Positions 8,400 through 16,978 of a DNA stretch of 64,000 nt are shown here, piece by piece. The stretch is from Duganella phyllosphaerae (lineage in GTDB: Bacteria; Pseudomonadota; Gammaproteobacteria; Burkholderiales; Burkholderiaceae_D). The position numbers were made by a program, and so were the translations under genes. Within the stretch, counting starts at the first letter, position 1. Each line of letters starts with the position of its first letter. The notes beneath the pieces were generated by a model that did no database searches, was not told the origin of the DNA, and saw nothing but the letters and a program-made list of their open reading frames with translations. Where the stretch lies: positions 1 to 64,000 of the forward strand of contig NZ_LROM01000002.1 in the NCBI RefSeq assembly GCF_001758785.1. The letters run 5' to 3'.

Positions 8400-9698
8400 T
8401 TAGTGCAGTTTCACTAAAGGGGTGCTGCGCTTGATCAGGAAGCGGGCCAGCGCCAGCACCCCGGTGCGCACCGTACCCAGCACGGCCTTGTGGTGCAGCA
8501 GGTGCAGGCTCACGTACATCAGCCGCGCCACAAACCCTTCGACGAACCAGCTCAAGCCCTTGAGCGAACCCATCAAGCTGCCCACCGACGTGGTCTGGCC
8601 GAACGACACCAGCGAACCGTAATCCTTGTATTCGTAAGGCTTGGCCTGTGGCGGCTTGTTGTCGCGCTGGCGCAGGAAGGTGTCGAGCAGGTAGTCGGCC
8701 TGCTGGTGGGCGGCCTGGGCGCGCGGCGGTACCGCTTTGCCGTCCGGCCCGATGCAGGCGGCGCAATCGCCCATTGCATAAATCCCGGGAAAACCTTTAA
8801 CCTGCAAGTGCTGGTCCACGTCCAGCGCGCCCGACTTCACGGTAGGCAGGCCCAGCTCCTTGAGAAAGTCCGGCGCCTTGATGCCGGCCGCCCACACCAC
8901 CAGCTGGGCCGGATAGACGATGTCGCCAGCGGTAACGCTGTCGGCTGCAATCGCCGTCACGCGGGTGTTGGTCACGACCGTGACGGCGCGCTGGTGCAGC
9001 AGGTCGAGCGCAGCGCTCGACACTTTTTCCGGCAAGGGCGCGAGGATGCGCGGCGCGCCTTCGAGCAGGGTGATGCGGATATCGCGCTCGGCCTTCAACT
9101 GGCCGAAACCGTAGGTGGCGTACACGCCACTGGCTTCGCGCAGCTCGGCCGCCAGCTCGACGCCGGTGGCGCCGCCGCCGATGATCACCACGTCCACGCC
9201 CGCCTGCACGTTGTGCTCTTTTTGCAGCGACGCCAGCGTCAGCAGTTTCAACAGCGTGAGGCGGAAGCGTTCGGCGTCCTCGGTGGCGTTGAGCGAAATC
9301 GTGTGCTCGGCAGCGCCCTGCACGCCGAAGTAATTGGAGGTGCTTCCCACCGCGATCACCAAAGAGTCGAAGCCGACCTGGCGCTCGGGCAGCACGACTT
9401 CGTTGCGCTCGTCGCCGACGGTAATGGCGCCGATGGTGATGGTGCGCTGGACGTGATCCAGCGCCAGCATGGGGCCATAGGCAAAGGTAAAGCCGTTGTC
9501 GTGCGCCAGCATCTGGTATGACAGGCCTTCCTGGTGGACGTCGAGGGTGCCGGCGGCCACTTCGTGCAGCGACGGCTTCCAGATATGGGACAGGCGGCTA
9601 TCGACCAGCATTACCGCTCCCGGCATCTTGCGGCCCAGCTTACATGCCAGCTCCAGCCCGCCGGCGCCGCCGCCTACGATCACAATTTTGCTATGCAA
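8400..9698 (-). CDS. ndh: Type II NADH:quinone oxidoreductase (NDH-2 family)
   Basis: A 432-residue FAD protein that would pass electrons from NADH to membrane quinone without pumping protons. The FAD-binding motif is IVIVGGGAGGLELACKLG near the start, the NADH motif is VVIIGGGATGVELAAEL (about residues 160-176), and the conserved GDCAA segment lies near 318. The C-terminal part has amphipathic and hydrophobic helices (LMYVSLHLLHHKAVLG) suited to membrane attachment. I choose the TTG at 9698 as start. AGGGAG lies six bases upstream and the FAD motif then falls at the N terminus; the upstream ATG would add a 31-residue charged tail. It is divergent from the marR operon. Confidence 0.88.
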   Translation of the reverse strand: MHSKIVIVGGGAGGLELACKLGRKMPGAVMLVDSRLSHIWKPSLHEVAAGTLDVHQEGLSYQMLAHDNGFTFAYGPMLALDHVQRTITIGAITVGDERNEVVLPERQVGFDSLVIAVGSTSNYFGVQGAAEHTISLNATEDAERFRLTLLKLLTLASLQKEHNVQAGVDVVIIGGGATGVELAAELREASGVYATYGFGQLKAERDIRITLLEGAPRILAPLPEKVSSAALDLLHQRAVTVVTNTRVTAIAADSVTAGDIVYPAQLVVWAAGIKAPDFLKELGLPTVKSGALDVDQHLQVKGFPGIYAMGDCAACIGPDGKAVPPRAQAAHQQADYLLDTFLRQRDNKPPQAKPYEYKDYGSLVSFGQTTSVGSLMGSLKGLSWFVEGFVARLMYVSLHLLHHKAVLGTVRTGVLALARFLIKRSTPLVKLH

Positions 9699-9835
9699 AG
9701 TTTTCTCCCTGTTCGACTCGATCTCTGTGTAATCCCCATGATACCAAGGGTGGCGAAATCTTTCTCTCCACCTCCGAGCAGAGTCCGCCATGCTACAATA
9801 ATAGTTCGATACCTAACCATTCACAGTTTAATTAT

Positions 9836-10270
9836 ATGCCCACTATCGAAGAACGGTTCTCGATGGCCCTGCACGGCAGCGCCCGCGCCTGGCGGCTGGC
9901 GATCGACCGCCGCCTGCGCCACCTCGGCATCAGCCAGTCGAGCTGGATGGCGATTGCCCTTACCGCCAAGGAAAAAGAGCCGCCGTCGCAAACCCGCCTG
10001 GCCAACCGCGTGGGCGTGGAAGACCCCACCATGGTCGCCACCATCGACCGCCTGGTCAAAGCCGGCTACATGCTCCGCACCCCATCGGAGACCGACCGAA
10101 GGGTCAAGCTGCTCAGCCTGACCGAATCGGGCATGCAGGTGTACCGCAGCGTGAAACAGGAAGCCGATGCGATGCGCACCGAGTTGCTGGCCAAGGCCGA
10201 TCCCGCCGTGCTGGCCATCGTCACGGACTTTCTCGAGCAGATGCAAAGCGATATCGAGTCGGGCATATGA
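9836..10270 (+). CDS. MarR-family transcriptional regulator
   Basis: A 144-residue winged-helix regulator. The recognition helix region is TRLANRVGVEDPTMVATIDR (about 55-74). The wing is RTPSETDRRVKLLSLTESG (about 82-100), a typical MarR pattern. It overlaps the next gene by four bases (ATGA), so it is translationally coupled to the efflux genes. By analogy with EmrR/MprA and relatives it probably represses its own operon and releases DNA on binding a phenolic or hydrophobic compound. The operator is expected within 9699-9835, also near the ndh promoter. Confidence 0.93.
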   Translation: MPTIEERFSMALHGSARAWRLAIDRRLRHLGISQSSWMAIALTAKEKEPPSQTRLANRVGVEDPTMVATIDRLVKAGYMLRTPSETDRRVKLLSLTESGMQVYRSVKQEADAMRTELLAKADPAVLAIVTDFLEQMQSDIESGI

Positions 10271-11790
10271 GCGATGTAGTATCGGAAGACGCGGACATCA
10301 ACCGCACCATGATCACGGTGTCGATCATGCTGGCCACCGTGATCCAGGCGCTCGACGGCACCATTGCCAACGTCGCCCTGCCCCACATGCAGGGCAGCCT
10401 GTCGGCCTCGCAGGACCAGATCACCTGGGTGCTGACCTCTTTCATCGTGGCCACCGCGATTGCCACGCCGCTCACCGGCTGGCTGTGCGACCGCTTTGGC
10501 CAGAAAAATATTTTTCTCACCGCCGTAGCCGGCTTCACGCTCGCTTCGGTGCTGTGCGGGCTGTCGATGAACCTGGGCGAGATCGTTGCCGCGCGCATGT
10601 TGCAAGGGGTGTTCGGCGCGGCGCTGGTGCCGCTGTCGCAAGCGACGCTGCTCGACATCAATCCGCGTGAAAAGCATGGTTCGGCCATGGCCGTATGGGG
10701 CATGGGCGTGATGATCGGCCCCATCCTCGGCCCCACGCTGGGCGGCTGGCTGACCGACGCCTACAACTGGCGCTGGGTGTTCTTCATCAACGTGCCGATC
10801 GGCGCGATGGCGTTTTACGGCATCTGGCGCTACATCGGCAAGACCGGCGCGCCGCGCAAGATGAAGTTCGACGCTTTCGGTTTCGTCACGCTCAGCGTGG
10901 CCATCGGCGCCTTGCAGCTGCTGCTCGATCGCGGTGAACAGAACGACTGGTTTGCCGCCACCGAAACCTGGATCGAGGCGATCGTGCTGGCGCTGGCGTT
11001 TATCTATTTTGCCGTGCACACGGCCATGCAGCCGGCCGGCAAATCGTTCTTCGACTACCGGCTGCTGAAAAACGCCAATTATGTCAGCGGCCTGCTGTTC
11101 ATCTTCATCGTGGGCCTGGTGCTGTTTGCCACCCGTGCGCTGACGCCGACCATGCTGCAAAGCCTGATGGGCTACCCGGCCGCGATTGCCGGCCTGGTGA
11201 CGGCGCCCAGCGGCATCGGCACCATGCTCGCCATGCTCATCGTCGGCAAACTGGTGGGCCGGGTGGACCTGCGCCTGCTGCTGGGCGCCGGCTTTGCGAT
11301 TACCGCGTTTTCGCTATGGCAGATGACGCGCTATACGCTGGTGCTCTCGCAGAGCGACATCATCTGGCCCGGCGTGATCCAGGGCCTGGGGCTGGGACTG
11401 GTGTTCGTGCCGCTGTCGGCCGCCACCTTTGCCACGCTGTCGCCGGAAATGCGCGCCGAGGGCACGGCGATCTACAGCCTGATGCGCAATATCGGCAGCT
11501 CGATCGGCATCGCGCTGGTGCAAACGCTCCTGGTGCGCAACACGCAGACCATGCACGCGGCGCTGACCGAGAAAATCACCATCGCCAATCCGGCCGCGCT
11601 CGATGCGTTGGCGGCACCGCAGGGCGCCGCGCTGCTCAACAACGAGATCACCCGGCAGGCGTCGATGATCGCGTACGTGGACGACTTCTGGCTGATGCTG
11701 ATATTGACTTTGTGCGTGCTGCCACTGCTGCTGTTGATACGGCCAGCCGCAAAACACGAAGCGCCGGCGGTGCACGCCGCCCACGATTGA
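10267..11790 (+). CDS. emrB: DHA2-family MFS multidrug exporter (EmrB type)
   Basis: A 507-residue inner-membrane protein with about 14 hydrophobic segments, the DHA2 pattern. The motif after the second helix is GWLCDRFGQKNIF (about residues 73-85), and the antiporter motif C region is MGVMIGPILGPTLGGWLTDA (about 146-165). It would expel toxic compounds using the proton gradient. Gene order marR-emrB-outer membrane factor-emrA suggests a tripartite pump spanning both membranes. A six-base gap separates it from the next gene. Confidence 0.93.
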   Translation: MSDVVSEDADINRTMITVSIMLATVIQALDGTIANVALPHMQGSLSASQDQITWVLTSFIVATAIATPLTGWLCDRFGQKNIFLTAVAGFTLASVLCGLSMNLGEIVAARMLQGVFGAALVPLSQATLLDINPREKHGSAMAVWGMGVMIGPILGPTLGGWLTDAYNWRWVFFINVPIGAMAFYGIWRYIGKTGAPRKMKFDAFGFVTLSVAIGALQLLLDRGEQNDWFAATETWIEAIVLALAFIYFAVHTAMQPAGKSFFDYRLLKNANYVSGLLFIFIVGLVLFATRALTPTMLQSLMGYPAAIAGLVTAPSGIGTMLAMLIVGKLVGRVDLRLLLGAGFAITAFSLWQMTRYTLVLSQSDIIWPGVIQGLGLGLVFVPLSAATFATLSPEMRAEGTAIYSLMRNIGSSIGIALVQTLLVRNTQTMHAALTEKITIANPAALDALAAPQGAALLNNEITRQASMIAYVDDFWLMLILTLCVLPLLLLIRPAAKHEAPAVHAAHD

Positions 11791-11796
11791 CACCTG

Positions 11797-13245
11797 ATGA
11801 GACACACCGTGAAAAAATCTCTACTCACCATGGCGGCCCTGCTGCTGGCCGGCTGCGCCGCGATTCCACCCGACGCGCACATTGCCGCCCAGCGCGACAT
11901 CACCACCGCCGATTTGACCGCAGACATCCACCTGGCGCGCGAAGGCTGGCCGCAGGCGCGCTGGTGGACTGCCTATGGCGACGAGCAACTGAACGCGCTG
12001 GTCGAGCAGGCGTTGCAGGGTGGCCCGAGCCTGGAAGTGGCGGCGGCACGCATCGGCAGCGCGCGCTCGGAACTGTCGCGCAGCATGGCTGACATGGGCA
12101 TCGACATCAGCGGCTACGCCAACGCCAACCGCCAGCGCTACTCGGGCACCGGCCTGTTCCCGGCGCCCATCGGCGGCGCCTATTTCACCACCGAGACGCT
12201 GCGCCTCGAAGCGCGCTACAACTTCGACTGGTGGGGCAAGAACCGCGCCCAGGTGGCCGCTGCCGTCGGCGCGCTCAACGTCGACCGCGCCGCGTATGCC
12301 CAGGCCGAACAGGCGCTGGCCGCCGCCATCGCCCAGAGTTATTTCCGCCTGCAAGGCGACTTGGCGCGGCTGGACAACCTGGCGCGCATGACTGCCGCAC
12401 CAACTGCATTGGCGCAGGACCGCAACCGCCGCATCGACAGCGGCCTGGCCAGCGCCGACGCCAGCCACGCGGCGCAGGCCGAACTGGCCCAGCTGCGCAA
12501 GCAGACCGCGCAACTGAACACCGACATCGGCGTCGAGCGCGAAGCCTTGCGGGCCTTGCTCGGCGCCGACCACGCGGCGCTGGCCGATCTCAAGCCGGTG
12601 CAGGCGAAGGCGGTGGCGCACGCCCTGCCCGCGCGGCTCGGCATCGACCTGCTGGCGCGCCGTCCCGACTTGCAGGCCGCGCGCTGGAAGGTCGAATCGT
12701 CGCTGAGCCGGATCGACGCCGCCAAGGCCGCGTTCTACCCGGACGTCAACCTGACCGGCTCGATTGGCCTCGACACCATCAAGGTGGAGAACCTGCTGCA
12801 GGCGGCCAGCCGCACCGTGTACCTGGGACCTACTTTGAGCCTGCCGATCTTCGACAGCCGCCGGCTCGACGCCCAGCTCGGCGCCACCCGCACCGCGCGC
12901 AACGAGCGCATCGCCGAATACAACCAGGCCGTGGTGGACGCGGTGCGCGAAGTGGCGCAGGACGCCTTGCAGGTGCAGGGCATCGAACAGCAAATTGCAG
13001 AACAGGCAGCCAGCAGTAAGGCGACCGCCGCACAACTGGCGTCGGCGCAAAAACGCTACGAACGCGGACTGGCCGACAACGCCGCGGTGCTCCACGCGCA
13101 GCTTGCCGTGCTGCGCGAGCGCGACGCCGACCTGACCCTGCAACAGGTGCAGCGCCTGGCCGAAGTCGCGCTGACCAACGCCCTGGGTGGCGGCTACCAT
13201 GAGCAGGCGCCGCTGGCCACCGCAATGAAACAGGTACTTAAATAA
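11797..13245 (+). CDS. Outer-membrane efflux lipoprotein, NodT/OprM family
   Basis: A 482-residue precursor with a lipoprotein signal, lipobox LLAGC (Cys about 23), followed by two outer membrane efflux protein repeats. Conserved features include WWTAYGDEQLNALVEQAL at the start, LEARYNFDWWGKNRAQ, LLARRPDLQAARW and GPTLSLPIFDSRRLDAQL. It would form the trimeric TolC-like channel of the pump made with the MFS and HlyD partners. A GTG twelve bases downstream of the ATG (MKKSLLTMAA) gives an equally good signal peptide and may be the true start. Confidence 0.93.
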   Translation: MRHTVKKSLLTMAALLLAGCAAIPPDAHIAAQRDITTADLTADIHLAREGWPQARWWTAYGDEQLNALVEQALQGGPSLEVAAARIGSARSELSRSMADMGIDISGYANANRQRYSGTGLFPAPIGGAYFTTETLRLEARYNFDWWGKNRAQVAAAVGALNVDRAAYAQAEQALAAAIAQSYFRLQGDLARLDNLARMTAAPTALAQDRNRRIDSGLASADASHAAQAELAQLRKQTAQLNTDIGVEREALRALLGADHAALADLKPVQAKAVAHALPARLGIDLLARRPDLQAARWKVESSLSRIDAAKAAFYPDVNLTGSIGLDTIKVENLLQAASRTVYLGPTLSLPIFDSRRLDAQLGATRTARNERIAEYNQAVVDAVREVAQDALQVQGIEQQIAEQAASSKATAAQLASAQKRYERGLADNAAVLHAQLAVLRERDADLTLQQVQRLAEVALTNALGGGYHEQAPLATAMKQVLK

Positions 13246-13260
13246 GCAAACGAGCCCATC

Positions 13261-14430
13261 ATGACCACTGAAAACCAACCAGCCAACGCCGTCAAAACCG
13301 CCAACAACAAGAAGCGCAACACCGTCCTGGCCGGCATCACCGTGCTGTTCATCGCCGCCGGCGCCGCGTATGCCGTGTATTACCAGGCGGTGCTGTCGAA
13401 AATCCAGGAAACCGACAACGCCTACGTGGGCGGCAACCTGGTCAACCTGTCGTCGCAGGTGACCGGCACCGTCACCGAGATCCGCGCCGACGACACCCAG
13501 ATGGTGCAAGCGGGCGCGCCGCTGGTCACGCTCGACGCGGCCGACGCCGACGTCGCGCTGGCGCAGGCCGACGCCAAGCTGGGCGCAGCCGTGCGCCGGC
13601 AGCGCCAGCGCTACGCCGACGTGGGTCAATACGGCGCCACGGTCGCCCTGCGCCAGCTCGAACTCAAGAGCGCCGAAGACGACCTGGCGCGGCGCCTGCC
13701 GCTGGCAGCCGACCATACGATCTCGAGCGAGGAAGTGGCGCACGCACGCCAGGCGGTCAACAACGCCCGCGCCGCCGTGGCCGTGGCAATGAAGCAGGAG
13801 CAGGCGGCGCAGGCGTCGGTGGCGGGCGTGGACGTGTCGCATCACCCGGACGTGCTGGCAGCCAAGGCCGACTATCAAGCGGCGTGGCTGGCCGCGCGCC
13901 GCAACACCATTGTCGCCCCGGTCTCCGGCTACATCGCCAGGCGCGCGGTGCAAGTGGGCGCGCGCGCCACGCCGGGCACGGCCCTGCTGTCCATCGTGCC
14001 ATTGGACCAGCTGTGGGTGGACGCCAACTTCAAGGAATCGGAACTGCGCAACATCCGCGTGGGCCAGCCGGCCACGGTGGAAGCTGACATGTACGGCAAC
14101 AAGGTTGAGTTCCACGGCAAGGTGGTGGGCTTGTCAGCCGGCACCGGCAGCGCCTTCTCGCTGCTGCCGGCGCAAAACGCCAGTGGCAACTGGATCAAGG
14201 TGGTGCAACGCCTGCCGGTACGCATCGCCCTGGACACCGCAGAACTGCGCGCCCACCCGCTGCGCATCGGCCTGTCGACGACCGTCAAGGTCGACATCAG
14301 CAAAACCGACGGCCCGGTACTGGGCGCGGCCATGCCGCAACAACCGGTGTACCAGACCGCCGCCCTGTCGCAGCCGCTGCAACAGGCCACCACCGCCGCC
14401 GACACCATCATCACCCGCAACCTGCACTAA
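13261..14430 (+). CDS. emrA: HlyD-family membrane fusion protein (EmrA type)
   Basis: A 389-residue periplasmic adaptor anchored by one N-terminal helix (VLAGITVLFIAAGAAYAVYY, about 22-41). The lipoyl/biotin-like half domain has TDNAYVGGNLVNLSSQVTG, a coiled-coil hairpin follows (about 100-200), then the second half with ARRNTIVAPVSGYIARRAV and the beta-barrel WVDANFKESELRNIRVGQPA. All are standard for EmrA. It is the last gene of the efflux operon; repeats follow directly. Confidence 0.93.
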   Translation: MTTENQPANAVKTANNKKRNTVLAGITVLFIAAGAAYAVYYQAVLSKIQETDNAYVGGNLVNLSSQVTGTVTEIRADDTQMVQAGAPLVTLDAADADVALAQADAKLGAAVRRQRQRYADVGQYGATVALRQLELKSAEDDLARRLPLAADHTISSEEVAHARQAVNNARAAVAVAMKQEQAAQASVAGVDVSHHPDVLAAKADYQAAWLAARRNTIVAPVSGYIARRAVQVGARATPGTALLSIVPLDQLWVDANFKESELRNIRVGQPATVEADMYGNKVEFHGKVVGLSAGTGSAFSLLPAQNASGNWIKVVQRLPVRIALDTAELRAHPLRIGLSTTVKVDISKTDGPVLGAAMPQQPVYQTAALSQPLQQATTAADTIITRNLH

Positions 14431-14436
14431 ACTTCG

Positions 14437-14717
14437 GGGGTCAGTGCCTAATGCCGTTAAGTTAAGCTCAGCGTACCCGTCGTACCCGCGAAGGCGGGTA
14501 CCCAGGTTGTACGAAATTCGTCGAAATGCACGCCAAATTGGGTCCCCGCCTGCGCCGGGACGACGTTTCGATGCTAAAAAAATTAATACTTCAGCTTAAC
14601 TTAACGGCATTAGGGTCAGTGCCGACATTCGTAACGGCATTAGGGTCAGTGCCGACATTCGGACACGAGCTCAACTTTCAGTAGCTGAGACCGTGTCCGA
14701 ATGTCGGCACTGACCCC
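14437..14717. repeat. Composite palindromic repeat element (REP/BIME-like)
   Basis: Several nested repeats fill the gap after emrA. A 22-base perfect inverted repeat lies at 14447-14468 and 14593-14614 (CCTAATGCCGTTAAGTTAAG and two more bases). A 30-base perfect tandem duplication lies at 14602-14631 and 14632-14661. A 25-base perfect inverted repeat lies at 14643-14667 and 14692-14716 around a 24-base loop. A small GC hairpin is at 14482-14500 (GTACCCGC-GAA-GGCGGGTAC). The outer ends read GGGGTCAGTGCC and its complement GGCACTGACCCC, the style of end associated with REP-associated tyrosine transposases. No transposase is present here, so this would be a non-autonomous copy. The 25-base stem could also terminate transcription from both sides. 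Confidence 0.85.
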
Positions 14718-14740
14718 GAACCTGGGGTTGCGGGCCTGGG

Positions 14741-16291
14741 CTATTTGCGCAGTTCGGCGTCGAGCTCGGTGATGGCGGTTTGGGCCTGGGTGATCACGCG
14801 GTCGGCGATGCGTTGGCGCATGCCGGGTACGCGGCCCGCTGCTTCCGCTTCGAGCAGCAGCGGCATCAGCATCTGTTCGGCCGATTCGCGGAAGCCTTGC
14901 GCCACCAGGTCCAGCTGGGCGTTGAACGTGTGTTCGGCGCCTTCGAGCTGCTTGCGCAATTCGGCTTCGAAGGCGCTGCGCTTGTCGCGGATTTCGGTGC
15001 GCTTGCGCTTGCCGCCGTCGGTGAACCATTTGAAGGCGCCGGCCAGCAGCACCGCGCCACCGACGAACGGCGCCGCCGGCGCCACCACCGGCAGCACCAC
15101 GGCCGCACCGATCAGGTAGGCGGCGGTACCGGTGCCGGCGGCTGCCACCACGCCGCTCATCAAGGTGACATTGGCAGCCGTATCGACACTGTTGGCCAGC
15201 CGCGTGCCGATGCGCAGGCGCGGCATCAGGCGGGCCAGCGCGGAATGGTGCTGGCGCTGGAACATCGACACCTGCCCCAGCCGCATGCCGGACTGGAACA
15301 GCCGCAGGTCTTCCTGCAGCAAGTGCAGCGCCTGCTCCTTGCGCCGCACGATGCGGTCGAGCCGGCGCTCCATCTCCTGGCCGAACTGGTTGCGGCCGAT
15401 GCTCTCCCACACCTCGTCCTCTTTCCACTTGTCGGTGGCCAGGCGGTCGGCAATCGCCAGTTCGATGGCGTTGCCGGCGTCATGCACGGCGTCGTCGATT
15501 TCCTCGGCCAGCAGGCGCCGCTCGTGGGCGATGCGCTGCTCGACCAGCACCAGCCGCTGCATCACCTGGCTTTTCATTTCGTCGGCCGTGGCGACCAGGG
15601 TGGCGGCAATCGATTCATCGAGGCCCATTTGCCGCGCCTGCTCCAGGTAGGCGGAGATGTCCTGCAGAATGGCCTCGGTGGTGCTGGAGACCAGCGTGTG
15701 CAGCTGCGCATGATCGATCTGGCCGGTTTGATAATTGCGCGCATGTTCCACCAGCACCGGCTGGCCGGCGTTGCGGCCGAAATCGGCCACCGCATCGGAC
15801 AGCGAGCGGCCACGGACCAGGCGCCGCGCCTGCTCGCCCAGGTTGGCCAGCAGGCCGCGTTCTTCCGCCTGCGGCAAACGGTTGAGGTCCTCGGGGGCCA
15901 GGCGCACCGACAGGGCCTTGGCCAGCCGCTGCGCCAACGCCCGGGCGTCGCCGCCGTGCAGCGCCAGCAGCGGAATCGCATTGCCAAGCGCATTCTCGCG
16001 CGCGGCCTGTTCGATGGGGGCGGCGCTGCGGGCCAGCGCGTTGAGGGCCCAGTCCACGTCGACGCCGGACTCGATGGCGTTGAGCACCAGCGCGGTGAAC
16101 ACGGCCGACGACTTGCCGTCGCCAGCGAGCTCGGTGACGGCGGCAAACTCCGCCAGCGTCAGCTTGCCATCGCGGCCGGCAATGGCGCCTATCGTGCGCG
16201 CGTAGGCAGAACTGAAACTCTGGTCGGCGGACAGATGTTCGTCGAGGGTCCGCACGTGGATGGTGTTGGCGGGGGTACCGTGGGGGTTCAC
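14741..16291 (-). CDS. Orphan protein with TerB-like N terminus and membrane hairpin, 516 residues
   Basis: I cannot assign a named family. Residues about 25-130 are helical with an acidic Asp/Glu pattern (IGAIAGRDGKLTLAEFAAV), reminiscent of TerB or EF-hand-like helical domains. Residues about 210-350 are predicted coiled coil with many charged residues (RRLLAEEIDDAVHDAGNAIE, RRLDRIVRRKEQALHLLQED). Residues about 370-415 form two Gly/Ala-rich hydrophobic segments (LMSGVVAAAGTGTAAYLIGA, then VLPVVAPAAPFVGGAVLLAG). A second coiled-coil region closes the protein. The coiled-coil/hairpin/coiled-coil plan resembles the stalk and membrane paddle of bacterial dynamin-like proteins, but no GTP-binding P-loop is visible. 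It lies 87 bases downstream of lrp on the same strand, and the gap holds nonamer repeats. Confidence 0.75.
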   Translation of the reverse strand: MNPHGTPANTIHVRTLDEHLSADQSFSSAYARTIGAIAGRDGKLTLAEFAAVTELAGDGKSSAVFTALVLNAIESGVDVDWALNALARSAAPIEQAARENALGNAIPLLALHGGDARALAQRLAKALSVRLAPEDLNRLPQAEERGLLANLGEQARRLVRGRSLSDAVADFGRNAGQPVLVEHARNYQTGQIDHAQLHTLVSSTTEAILQDISAYLEQARQMGLDESIAATLVATADEMKSQVMQRLVLVEQRIAHERRLLAEEIDDAVHDAGNAIELAIADRLATDKWKEDEVWESIGRNQFGQEMERRLDRIVRRKEQALHLLQEDLRLFQSGMRLGQVSMFQRQHHSALARLMPRLRIGTRLANSVDTAANVTLMSGVVAAAGTGTAAYLIGAAVVLPVVAPAAPFVGGAVLLAGAFKWFTDGGKRKRTEIRDKRSAFEAELRKQLEGAEHTFNAQLDLVAQGFRESAEQMLMPLLLEAEAAGRVPGMRQRIADRVITQAQTAITELDAELRK

Positions 16292-16312
16292 ACTTGCTCC
16301 GTCTGGCTATAC

Positions 16313-16348
16313 TTCATCAATTTCATAAGCTTCATAAGTTTCGTCAGC
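16313..16348. repeat. Four tandem 9-base repeats
   Basis: TTCATCAAT, TTCATAAGC, TTCATAAGT and TTCGTCAGC follow each other exactly at 16313, 16322, 16331 and 16340. They lie between lrp and the orphan 516-residue gene, about 22 bases upstream of that gene's start. They are not coding in that position, because a stop codon precedes them in the only open frame. They could be a cooperative protein-binding site or a slippage tract. Confidence 0.75.
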
Positions 16349-16378
16349 CTATTTTAACGGATGACAGCAAATCGGACC

Positions 16379-16867
16379 TCACGCCCCGGTCGCCAGCACC
16401 AGCGTCTCCTTGATCTCTTCCATCACGACATAGCTTTTCGACTGCGCCGCGCCCGGCAAACTGAGCAGCATGTCGCCCAGCAGCTTGCGGTACTCGGCCA
16501 TTTCGTGAATGCGCGCCTTGATCAGGTAGTCGAAGTCGCCCGAGACCAGGTGGCACTCCTGCACCTCGGGGATGCGCAGCACCTCGCGCCGGAACTGCTC
16601 GAACACCGGCCCGGACTTCTGGTTGAGCGTAATCTCGACAAACACCAGCAACTTGGCGCCCAGCGCCGGCGGATCGATGCGCGCGTGGTAGCCGGTGATC
16701 ACGCCATCGCGCTCCATGCGTTTCACGCGTTCGATGGCAGGCGTGATCGACAGGCCGACCTGCTCGCTCAGGTCTTTCATCGAGATGCGGCCGTCAGCTT
16801 GCAGGATGTGCAGGATCTTGCGGTCGAGCTTGTCCAGGGTACGGACCGATTCCTTCTGTATTCGCAT
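16379..16867 (-). CDS. lrp: Leucine-responsive regulator Lrp (Lrp/AsnC family)
   Basis: A 162-residue Lrp. The N-terminal helix-turn-helix (about 12-60) has LDKLDRKILHILQADGRISM and LSITPAIERVKRMERDGVI. The C-terminal ligand-binding RAM domain (about 75-155) has VFVEITLNQKS and VQECHLVSGDFDYLIKARI. The family senses leucine or alanine and regulates amino-acid metabolism genes. It is divergent from dadA across 111 bases containing a perfect dyad, the classical arrangement for Lrp control of D-alanine catabolism. It probably also autoregulates. Confidence 0.95.
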   Translation of the reverse strand: MRIQKESVRTLDKLDRKILHILQADGRISMKDLSEQVGLSITPAIERVKRMERDGVITGYHARIDPPALGAKLLVFVEITLNQKSGPVFEQFRREVLRIPEVQECHLVSGDFDYLIKARIHEMAEYRKLLGDMLLSLPGAAQSKSYVVMEEIKETLVLATGA

Positions 16868-16906
16868 GAAATTCCACTAGATTTATCGTGTTTTACAGTA
16901 ACAAAA

Positions 16907-16921
16907 GCTGGTCATTCCAGC
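16907..16921. promoter_or_regulatory. Candidate Lrp operator between lrp and dadA
   Basis: GCTGG-TCATT-CCAGC is a perfect 15-base palindrome centred in the lrp-dadA intergenic region, 40 bases before the lrp start and 58 bases before the dadA start. Lrp sites in other bacteria are 15-base dyads with an AT-rich centre. A possible -10 (GATTAT, 16933-16938) for dadA lies just downstream, so binding there could act on both promoters. Confidence 0.5.
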
Positions 16922-16978
16922 ATACCATAGCGGATTATAGGGGCGCGCTGCGTCCAGTCACAATCTTCGGGGGCTCAC

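Noticed and set aside
11821..14115. 764-codon minus-strand frame across the efflux genes
   Set aside because: It is antisense to two clearly recognisable genes; long antisense frames are common in GC-rich DNA.
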